64,000 bases of DNA. Source: Aphanomyces cochlioides. Its lineage: Eukaryota; Oomycota; Saprolegniomycetes; Saprolegniales; Verrucalvaceae. The notes under the pieces are model-generated. The model was not told where the DNA came from. It did not search any database and was given only the letters and a program-made list of their open reading frames with translations. The stretch spans positions 1,426,001 through 1,490,000 of the forward strand of contig JAHQRK010000014.1 in assembly GCA_019828595.1 (NCBI GenBank). Direction: 5' to 3'. Below, piece by piece: positions 45,128 to 64,000 of this stretch. The stretch's first letter is position 1. Every line of letters begins with the position of its first letter. Both the position numbers and the translations under genes were made by a program.

Positions 45128-47940
45128 TCAATCGATATCCATGTCGAGCTCGTATTGGCGCTGGAATTCGTCTTGCTCACGCTTCCCCGTTCGCGCAATG
45201 TCTTCGAATCGGTTCATGATGGTCTCGCCGACTTTGCGCAAGCTGTTGAGTTCCGATCGCCGCACGCGGTCTCGAGGCACAGTATCTATTAGACTGAGTA
45301 CGCCAAGGACAAGACCGTCGGAAGTGCACAGCGGAATGCCAACGTAGAATCGAATACCGACGTCACCTTCGCAGACGAGTGGGTTGGCTGCAAAGCGCAG
45401 ATCGTGCATGCAGTCAAGCACGACTGTTGGTTCGTCGCTCATGATAGCATGCGATTCTAACATAACTTGTCGCGGAATCGTATCAGTGGTCACGCCGCCA
45501 ATTTTTGCGATGAGTAGACCGGCTGAACCACCCACGATGCAAATTGTTGCAACAGGACAAGCCATGGTCTTTGTAGCGATGCGGACGTACATGAGAATGT
45601 CGTCACGGCGCCGGAGCAGGTCGAGCGCTCTTGCACGTTCCATGCGTTCGTCTTCATAGTCCGTCAGTGGCGCATCGGGCCATGGATTGCCGTTGTGGAA
45701 ATTGAGTGGGTAGCTGAAAGGTGTGCTTTGGTAGATGTATTCAGATTCGTCGAAGCGGTTGTTCAGAGGCGTTGGGGGTGGAGGAAGCGGCTGAATGGGC
45801 TCTGGCAGCGGTTCGTCGTATGGTGGGTAATTGTCGTATCGTTCGTACGGCTGACGTTGGTGTTTGGGTTTCTTCTCGTGAGAATTATGGCGGTACAAGT
45901 CGTCGTTGGAGGGTGGGTAGTTTGCGTAGCCCGTGGCTGGGTAGTAGGGTTGTTGATGCTTAGGGCTCTTGGCATACCTAGCGCCGTTGCTGACGTGATT
46001 TTCTTCGTATGTCAAGATAGTCGGGCTTTGGTTGAAGCGGCTGCTATCGAAAGCCGTAGGACTCTTGAACGGATCGGTCGCTCGTGGACTTTTGTACCGG
46101 TGAGTTTCATCGAAGACTTGCGGTGTTTGGTGGAACAGCCGAGGGCTTTTGGGTTGGTACCGTGGATCCGACGGTGGTGGCGGTCGCGGACTCTTGCGCG
46201 GGCTCTTGAGCACATGGAAATGTTCACCTCCAGTTGGGTCGAATGGTGTCGAATGCTTCTTTGGTTTGTGTCGACTATCTGTGTCAGGGAGTGAAGAAAA
46301 CCTGTTTGGTCCATGATGCGGTCGTTCGCTGTGGTAGTATTGCGTCACATCAGGGCTGCTATGTTGCTGGGGTAATGATTCAGCGGGGGCTGACTTTTTA
46401 CGTTCAAGTACAGGGATGCTCAACCCTGGAGACTTTGGCGAGGACTTTTTTCGCTCTTGAGATTTCTTCCGCGGCTGCTCTTTCTTAGGGTCACTCAAGT
46501 GAATTGTTCCATTCGGTAAAAATGGAGCAGGTTCTTTCGTGCGAGTGGGGCTCTTCCCTCGTCCACTGTTGCTCCACGAAGATACAAATTTGGATGATTT
46601 GCCACCTCCCAAGGAGTGAGACGAGTGCTGGCGGAACTTTTGATTTGGCCGATTCAATGCAAACAATTTATCCGAGGATCGCATCATGCCTAAGGAACCA
46701 ACCATCAAGTTCAGACACGACAAAGGATGCCATACTGGAAGGATTGCCTTCAATGCAAGCGTGACAAACTCTCACAGTGTCGCCGATGTCATTCCGTGTA
46801 CGACTGAGGGAACACGTCGCACAAAAGGCGTCACCACAGAGCCGACAGTGGTGCTTCCGTCGAATGAACGAGAAATTCTTTAGGCAGATTGTGCACATGG
46901 CGCTGTCAGTAAAAGAGTGTTTTTGAAGTAGGTGGTCTTTCAGGAGTCGAAGCTCCATAATTGCAGCTGAAAAGTTGAGCAGAACAGTGCGCACCATCCG
47001 TTGAATGAAGAGTTTTTCCGATGCTCCTGCAGTAAACATGAGAACATGAACCTAGAGTAATGCTACCTTGGCGCGCGTTATGGAGCACGTTGTTTGATGA
47101 CATGACAAAATTGACGCGAACAGCATTGGACGAAGTGGACGACTTGGTTTGCTCAAGAATAAACCCTGTCTTGACAAAGTGACCCAACAGCAGCGAGTTC
47201 TGCACAACGTTCATGGGTACGTTGTGAATAGATTCCCAGCTCGAGACGGCTTGCGACTCGGCGCTCAAAGGTTCATTTGGAAGAACACGCTCCACATGGC
47301 CGCTGTCCGAGACAGTGAAGTATCCACTGTAGCGCAAGTAGCAATACTCCCGCGTGATGCTCAGCTGAGCTGACGGGACTTTGGAGCGAGCATTGCCTGA
47401 ATTTGAAAGGTCATTGGTCACAGCAGCGCTGGATGACGCCTGGAGTGCAAGCCAAGTAACAAGCAATGCGTGTTCGTCGTCACTCATTTGTGACTGTTTT
47501 TCATTCTGTGGGAAAAGAACCTTGTTGTCGGCATGTATTGGACCCAAGAGTTTCGCGAGGATGCTGGAGAAATGGTGATCCTTGGCACTGAGCAAATCCA
47601 TCGCTTCTGAGAGATGGGTGAAGACAGTCGAGACACCCTTAACAGTGTACAGATTGTCGCCGATATGCTCGTATAATGTGCACTTGTCCTTTTCGCTGAT
47701 TTTGTGGTACGATGCTTGCGTGTCAAATTCAAGCAGTTCAAGCATGGCAATTTCCCCTTGTGCATGAAATCCATCAACTTCTCGATCTGAAAACGCTGCA
47801 CTCTTCTCAGTCGCCGAATGCGTTGATCGACCTTCAAAATCGGCCGTGATCGGTCCCGTGAACCCGCCAAAAGTTGCAGTTGTGTATTTCGACTTGGAGA
47901 GTACATTGACCGCATTGGAAATGATCTTGTCTGCCGACAT
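45128..47940 (-). CDS. FYVE zinc-finger / GAF domain protein, copy 3
   Basis: Three exons: 47940-47067, 47026-46736, 46689-45128; 908 residues; introns 40 and 46 bp. The intron just after the FYVE finger is at the same place and phase (Ser codon split before Met) as in copies 1 and 2; the intron before GAF is absent here, and a different first intron is present. FYVE at about residues 330-385 (CTIC, IRRKHHCRLCG, CATC). The linker is much longer than in the paralogues and is rich in Pro, Ser, Lys and Tyr (repeated SPR, KSPR motifs), suggesting a disordered, phosphorylated region. GAF (GIRFYVGIPLCTSDG) ends near 885. This is the most divergent of the three copies. Confidence 0.85.
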
Positions 47941-48055
47941 CTTGTTCTATTCCTTCTTCTTGGACCTGTTATGAGCGGAAGAGACGACCGGCGGCAGCGA
48001 GTGCGTCGTCGACTCGACCTTTATCGCACGCAATGAGCACTGGCGAAAGGCCCCT

Positions 48056-48078
48056 CGTTATCCGGAATCCGGATAACG
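48056..48078. repeat. 23-nt near-perfect palindrome
   Basis: CGTTATCCGGA and TCCGGATAACG, separated by one A. It lies between the promoter side of FYVE-GAF copy 3 and the 3' end of the next minus-strand gene. Related ATCCGGAT sites occur at 14380 and 17744. Confidence 0.7.
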
Positions 48079-48089
48079 AATTAGTCACA

Positions 48090-48879
48090 TTACTTGTCCT
48101 GCCAATCACAAACTGTCTCTTGTGCCTCCAATAATTTATATTCAACCTCTATAATGTAATACTTAATGACCTGGCATGTTTCTGGGCAACTTGGGTCGAC
48201 GGCACAACCAACGTCCCAGCAACAGCTCCATGGATCGATGAAAAAGCGGGCCTCAATGGGCCTCTGCATGGCCTTGATGTGGCTTTGTAGCTGGGGTTGG
48301 AATGGGTGTCCGGATAGTGTCAACTTCCACCTGGCAGCCTCATGTCCCACGATGTTTTCAAATGGTCGTGTCGTTGTCATGCGCGTCGGAAAGGATGAGT
48401 AACCAAGGTACAATGCACCACGCCGATGAGTCCAAATATTGTAGCATCGCAAGCCAAGTCGACATGGAGTGTGCAATGCCTTAGGAGGCTGTGAAGGAAG
48501 GAAGACGATCACGTCAAGGAGAACAACTCGAGCAGGGTTGTAATTGTGCACAGTCATGCAAAGTTGACAAGAGTGGTCGAGTGCATTGACGGACGCAAGC
48601 CAGTCTGACATATCGCGCTTGGAACTCAATCTGCTGCTCAGCACGCTTGGATATTTTGCATGCAAGGGGGAGAATCCCACAGTGGATCACTTCAACTTGT
48701 GAAAAATGTCTTTCAGATGACGCTCTGTTGTCATTTGGATGCTGTTTGCGCTGCAATCGACGAATTGAGCTGTCTGCAAGTTGCTCCAACCCATGGGTAC
48801 AACATGTCAGCTCGTAGCTTACGTTTGAAGCGCTTCTGTCCATACGAACTCCTCGATTTTCGTCGCTACCCTGACGCAT
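48090..48879 (-). CDS. Hypothetical protein, probably three exons
   Basis: A start at 48879 (MRQGSDENRGVRMDRSASN) leads to a GTAAGC..TTGCAG intron of 47 bp (about 48822-48776) and then TAQFVDCSANSIQMTTERHL..; a second intron of uncertain edges (about 48706-48650) would join it to the long last exon ending at 48090 (contains SDWLASVNALDHSCQLCMTV and EARFFIDPWSCCWDVGCAVD). The last exon has six clustered cysteines near its end. No family recognised. The tidy splice site and 196-codon last frame support a real gene, but details of exon 2/3 are inferred. Confidence 0.45.
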
Positions 48880-49029
48880 GAGCAATGTGTGTCATGGATT
48901 CCACCTAAATGAGCACGTAATCGATCTGACAATTTGCGGTAGAGACGAGAGCGTCAGCTCCACAAACCTGTTGCCACATCTACAGGGATAATCGTCGCTA
49001 GTAGCCCCTGACACTCGAAGAAAGAAAAC

Positions 49030-59461
<10,432 letters not shown>

Positions 59462-59800
59462 CCAAGTGCCTCCGAGTCGATCAATCTGTCTTGCCTTCCA
59501 GTGTTGTTGGCAGTTTCTCCATCAAGATCTTTTCACGACGTTCAAATGAGTTTTGAAAACTGCACCAGCCTAATTTAAAATCTATATTTGAATTTAAAAT
59601 TAATATAAAATATAGGCTCTTTGGTGATTTTGACATTTGAAAGACATTCTTAAATAGTGTAATTTTGGATGGATAATGAAGTACAACGTAGTACTTTTTT
59701 TATACTGAATTTTGTATGTAAAATTGGTTTTTAATCTTTTTCGATGTATTTCCTATGTTGAATTGTGATTGGACCATCTGATATAGAGTACGAGTCCGTC
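59462..59800. other. Divergent promoter region
   Basis: AT-rich (59570-59760) space between the start of the BEACH gene (minus) and the phosphatase gene (plus); presumably holds both promoters. No defined motif recognised. Confidence 0.4.
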
Positions 59801-61269
59801 ATGCGCCGTCCGGCGCAATGGTCCCTCGATGCAGTCTGGCACCGTTGGTTCTTGATTAGGCGAAAGATAACATGGCGCAACATGCTCCAAACTCTTGTTA
59901 TTCTTACGGGTGTGCTGCTCCTCTACCACGCGTATGGCATGCTTGTTTCCTCCCTACCAAGAGATGTGATTAACTACAACGGATTGGACTGGGGTGTCGC
60001 TATCAAGCCGCCCTTGGTCGCAAAAGTTTCGTCCACTCAAGGCAGCGACGCATTCCTCTCATTCAAAGTCTTGCAAATTCCTGATATGCACTACACAGGT
60101 GATCCAAACTTCCCGTGTCGCGATCCTCCAGCAGTACACAATGTTTTCTCGGAGCTATCACATTGATCTTTGCCCTAGCGCGATGCCAATGCAGCATGCA
60201 CTGAGGCCCGTATGACTGCGTTTATCGCAACTCTGCTTGATGATGAGAAGCCCGACTTTGTCGTTTTCTCAGGCGATCAAATCGAATCCGTCGAAGTGCA
60301 TCATGTAATCAGAGTGGACGTCGATCTTACTCACAATGTTCGTAGACTGTTTACCAAGTGAACAAGGCGCTGTATGACTTCAGCAAAGAAGTCATTCGAC
60401 GAAGCATTCCATGGGCTATGGTATTTGGCAACCATGATGAAGGAGTACTTTGCATTGACAACATTGTTGGCATGATTCCTTACTTTTAGGACTCGATGTC
60501 GAAACGGCACATGTTTCGACGGATCAACGCCATGCCATTTTCGTATTCTGAATACGGACCTCTTGGTGATTCTGGTCGCGTTGGCAACTACGAGCTCCAT
60601 GTATCAGCCCCGATAGACGGTCCTTGGGGTGTAACAGGCAAGACGCTCTTCCGTCTCTATTTTTTCGACTCTCAAGACGGACAGTTTACAAAGCAGCAAA
60701 TGGAGCTAGCAGCTGACCTGGCAGAACAATATTCCCATCAGCATGTGCCGGCAATCATGTTCTTTCACAATCCAGTGCCCGAGTTTGCATCGGTGGGTCG
60801 AGCCCCGGCACAAGGTGCTCAGGGGGAAGCTGTCTCCCATGCGTACACCAATAGCGGATTTCTGCAGACGATCTCTCAAAGTAAAGGAGTTCCAACTGCT
60901 TTTACCTACATCATGTTTGATTTGTAGTGGGCGACGTCAAAGGTGTCTTCGTAGGTCACGACCACTTGAACGACTACTGCTTTGAAAAGGAAACTATTCA
61001 TCTTTGCTTTGGCGGTGGTGTTGGCTATGGTATGCCATCCTTGCATCACTATCGTTCACGAAAGCTCAATAGGAGCGGCTTATGGACATCCTGACATTCC
61101 TCGCCGAGCTCGAGTCATTCAGTGGACGTGGACACCAACACAAGAAAAGATTGTAACATATTTACATGCAGACGGACGAGCCAAGAGCGCTGAATATGTG
61201 ATTTACTCACATGCGGCGACAGCGACTCACGTTGGCTTGAGAGGTGGTAGTTCCGTTTTAAGGAGCTAA
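59801..61269 (+). CDS. Calcineurin-like metallophosphoesterase, membrane-anchored
   Basis: Six exons: 59801-60133, 60179-60295, 60346-60444, 60490-60880, 60928-61029, 61073-61269; 412 residues; introns 43-50 bp. N-terminal hydrophobic helix (MLQTLVILTGVLLLYHAYGM, residues 28-47) suggests a type II signal anchor. Metal-binding motifs in order: KVLQIPDMHY (D.H), FSGDQIE (GDQ), MVFGNHDEG (GNHD), IMFFHNPVPEF (late His) and FVGHDHLNDY (GHDH). This is the complete motif set of the family, closest in feel to the Dcr2/purple-acid-phosphatase-like group. Likely hydrolyses phosphoesters in the secretory lumen or outside the cell; substrate unknown. The 3' end overlaps the COMMD gene on the opposite strand by 12 bp. 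Confidence 0.88.
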
Positions 61270-61960
61270 AGTGTCCAGTTGGGCTTGAATTGCATCGAGT
61301 TGAATGAGAAATTGGAGCAATTCACTGTGGTTCATCTCCATGTGGCACTCAGAGTTGTCGTTTGTGCGTAGATTGAACAGTGCTGTAGGAATAGCCTGCC
61401 CAGTTGACTTTGAGTCGGCAATTGTTACATGCATCCTCCAATGACTCTCTGTGACATTGGGCAATTGATAGGTAGTGCTTTGTTCTAGCAACATAGCTCT
61501 GTATGATGCTCGCTCCTGAGCCCACGCGCTAGCGATAATATTTGCCACCTTGTCGTTAATGCCAGTGGAAGTCAAAGAGTCGAGAACCTGTCGATCGTCC
61601 CAGTCAACGGAACCAGCTCGCGCAAATGTATGCTCGAGAGTGCCAATGAAGGATTGCATCTGTACTGGAGACATATGCCCCATCTCCATGAGCTGCTGCT
61701 GCTCTTCAGACTTGAATCCTCCATTCTACAAAGCTATGTGAAAACAAGTCGTCAACGGGATGAACCCACGGTCTCGTGCGGTGCTTGGAGGATTCGACGA
61801 ACCAAATGAGACAGCTTGTCTTGAGGAAACGCATTGATCAAGGGCACCGCATTTCTAGTGTCGTCAGTGAGACTGAGCCCCACGAGAGATTCACGTACGC
61901 ATTGTCGACCAAGGATGTGGAGCTCCTCATCCTTGATTCGAAGCCAAAGATCTCACAGCA
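61258..61960 (-). CDS. COMM domain-containing protein
   Basis: Exon 2 (61725-61258) follows a GTGGGT..TTGTAG intron of about 44 bp (61769-61726) after exon 1, which ends at 61770 (NAFPQDKLSHLVRRILQAPH). The C-terminal COMM domain is recognisable: WRMHVTIADSK..ALFNLRTNDN..HMEMNHSELLQFLIQLDAIQ, including the conserved W.....ha and late helix with FL..L..I. COMMD proteins act with the CCC/Retriever complex in endosomal recycling of membrane cargo. The start codon is not settled: the exon 1 frame is open back to a TGA near 61955 without an ATG, so an upstream exon or unusual start is needed. Family assignment good, specific paralogue unknown. Confidence 0.7.
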
Positions 61961-62193
61961 TTAAGGAATACCTTTTTAAACCAATGTATAATTTTAGAGA
62001 GTTATATTATTTAAAGAGAACTAATATTTTCGAATGTTTATAATAATATAAGCTAAATTACATTTACTGTATAACTTAATATTTTGCATTTTTTCTTTAT
62101 TTTAGATTATTAATTTAGAAAGACTTCATCCCACGTTTATGGGGTGTTTGACGAAACAATCAAACTTGCATTTCCCCCTGTGAATCGATCAAG
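61961..62193. other. AT-rich divergent intergenic region
   Basis: Between the COMMD gene and the aminotransferase; no motif recognised. Too AT-rich for coding sequence. Confidence 0.4.
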
Positions 62194-63762
62194 ATGACGG
62201 TCACGGAGAAGAAGACGCTATGCATGAACCCAGGACCGATTGCATTTGAGCAAGAAGTGCTTGAAGCGTTTGCCCACGAAGGTATTTCGCACGTCGACCC
62301 CTATTTCATCGATGTCTTTGGAAATACGCTCGAAAACATGCGCAAGGTAATTGAGTGTGTGAGATCTTGAGCACTCGTTTGATCACAATTTAGGTTTTCT
62401 TGGCCCAAGATGGGCAGCCTCTTGTTGTGACGGGTTCGGGCACTTTAGGTTGGGACATGGTTGCGTCCAATCTGTTGGAGCAAGGCGACGATGTTCTTGT
62501 CATTAACACAGGTAGAGACTGCAAAGAAGCTCCTTGTTGAAGATGATGAGTAGGATATTTTGGCGACCATTTTGCCGACTGTTTGACGCAATATGGTGCC
62601 AACGTGACTCATTTGCGTGCACCTGTAAGCCCCATTGACCTCGTGATCCTCTTGATTGCCATGTAGGTGGGCAGACGACCTACAATTGCTGAGCTGACGA
62701 AGGTCTTGTCAACTCCTTTCAAAATGGTCACGATTACCCATGTTGATACATCGACGGGTGTCCTTGCTAATGTGGCCGAGTACACAGCCACAATTCGCGC
62801 AGCTCAGCCGAACGCTCTCGTTGTTGTTGACAGCGTTTGTGCTTTGGGTGGTGAAGAAATGCGCATGAAGGCATGGGACGTTGACGTTGTTCTCACGGGC
62901 TCTCAAAAGTGTATTGGTGTGCCAGCAGGGCTAAGTTTGCTCGTCATCCGTCCACGTGCTCTCAAGGTCCACGAACAACTCAGCTCAACGAAGCCAAAAT
63001 ATTATTGCGACTGGACCAACTGGCTCGCTATCATGAAGAACTATGAAGCGCGTCGTCCTTCTTACTTTGCCACCCCCGCTGTGAACCATATCTTTGCTCT
63101 TAACAAGGGTATGTCCTTGAAACTGAAATTGCATAGTGACGATAATTGTGTAGCATTTGAGATCTTGCTTGCGAATGGTGGCATGGAGAAGCGCTTCGAA
63201 GAACACCGCAACCTTTCGGCGGCGATTAAAGATGCTATTAAGACTCTTGGATGTGGTTTTGTACCAGCGGAGGGCCAAGCTGCCACTACGATGACATGCG
63301 TGCGTTTCCCCAAGGGTATTTCTGGCCCTGATCTCTTGCCCAAAGTGTACACCCGTGGTGTGTCGCTCGCCGGTGGCTTGCACAAAGATATCAAGACGGA
63401 ATACTTTCGCATTGGTCACATGGGTCCAAGCACTCGCCGTTTGGACCATGCCATTCAAACCATCACTGCGATTGAAGATGCCTTGGTTGAATGCGGCTAC
63501 GCCGTGCCATCCCCTGGCAAAGCCGTGCAGGGATTGAAGACAGCCTTACAAGGAAAGATTCCCCTCGTCCCAACATCCGCTTCATCTTTGGGTTTCCACG
63601 TACGTAGATTTTATCCGTTGCTTGCATCTAACTGTGTGGGGGCACTAGAGCAAACAAGGTGATTGCGGTTGCTTGTTCCCCCTCAAGTGTCAATTCTGGA
63701 CGTTTGGCATCGTCGCGTTGTCCTTTGCGGTCGGTTTCTTGGCATCGACGCGCCGCAAGTAG
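62194..63762 (+). CDS. Alanine/serine-glyoxylate aminotransferase, tail-anchored
   Basis: Six exons: 62194-62346, 62394-62511, 62554-62624, 62667-63108, 63154-63599, 63649-63762; 447 residues; introns 42-49 bp. N-terminus LCMNPGPIAFEQEVLEAF; TGSGTLGWDMVASNLLEQGD; VDSVCALGGEEMRMKAWDVD; pyridoxal-phosphate lysine in TGSQKCIGVPAGLSLL; C-terminal RIGHMG. This is a class V aminotransferase of the AGXT/SGAT type, transferring an amino group from alanine or serine to glyoxylate, usually peroxisomal or mitochondrial. Reading through the last donor instead would end at 63660 (GALEQTR). With the last 49-bp intron removed, the protein ends in a hydrophobic helix (CQFWTFGIVALSFAVGFLAS) and TRRK, a tail-anchor layout that is unusual for the family. 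Confidence 0.85.
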
Positions 63763-64000
63763 ACCACCCTTTGGATGCAGGAATGTCCAATCAAGTATGT
63801 CATCCACACGCTCCACTAATGCAGCTACAAATGTATACACTCGTTTGTCTATTACGTTGGATCTTTTGGAAACATAGAGAAGTGAATTCAATGTAGCGTG
63901 CGAAGTTTCGCCAGCTACTACGTACTTGTATATTGATAACGAGGGCGGACATCAAGATCTGTCCATGTGCTTGGTCCTTTTTGTTCGTTGCTCTTCGGCG
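63763..64000. other. 3' flank of the aminotransferase gene
   Basis: Nothing recognised up to the window edge. Confidence 0.4.

Noticed and set aside
46012..46314. Plus and alternative minus ORFs over FYVE-GAF copy 3 (45695-46488)
   Set aside because: They are out-of-frame readings of the low-complexity linker of a gene with well-supported exons.

Overview
This window looks like a piece of nuclear genome from an oomycete, most likely a water mould of the Saprolegniales (Aphanomyces-like). Three things point there: a group of large FYVE-plus-GAF proteins of the kind expanded in oomycetes, host genes split by many tiny introns (about 32-54 bp, GT..AG) that restore long reading frames exactly, and a dense, mixed load of transposons (Tc1/mariner, pogo, MULE, hAT, PIF/Harbinger, KDZ-like, Ty3/Gypsy). 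The genus is an inference; no marker gene is present to prove it.

Layout. 1-740: 3' part of a kinase-like gene. 1120-1880: a decayed gene. 2141-4259: first FYVE-GAF gene (minus). 4260-37580: about 33 kb of mobile DNA and debris with almost no host genes: a MULE-like MITE with 10-bp target duplication (5057-5445), a 1-kb fold-back element with 272-bp arms and a 9-bp target duplication (5818-6854), two decayed copies (A 7371-11839, B 29512-33663) of a KDZ-like transposon that share an unrecognised companion gene, a 2.8-kb TA-flanked element with a WDETH-motif transposase (11883-14671), a broken SET-domain gene (15137-16415), hAT, pogo and Gypsy remnants, a Harbinger MITE, two Stowaway-like mariner elements (24140-25977, 35466-37150), and a nearly intact pogo element (27309-29098). 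37583-39817: second FYVE-GAF gene. 41377-42942: a condensation-type acyltransferase. 43097-45104: an STK16/NAK-type kinase in eight exons. 45128-47940: third FYVE-GAF gene. From 48090 to the end is compact host sequence: a hypothetical gene, a 20-exon BEACH-WD40 gene (minus, 59461-49030), a calcineurin-like phosphatase, a COMMD protein whose 3' end overlaps it, and an alanine/serine-glyoxylate aminotransferase that appears to carry a C-terminal membrane anchor.

How it fits together. The FYVE-GAF, NAK-kinase, BEACH and COMMD genes all belong to families linked to endosomes and membrane traffic, but nothing here shows that they are co-regulated; oomycete genes are individually transcribed. The three FYVE-GAF genes share orientation and intron positions, so they look like an old tandem array that transposons have pushed apart. 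I derived the intron coordinates by hand from splice consensus and frame closure; edges of decayed genes are approximate.
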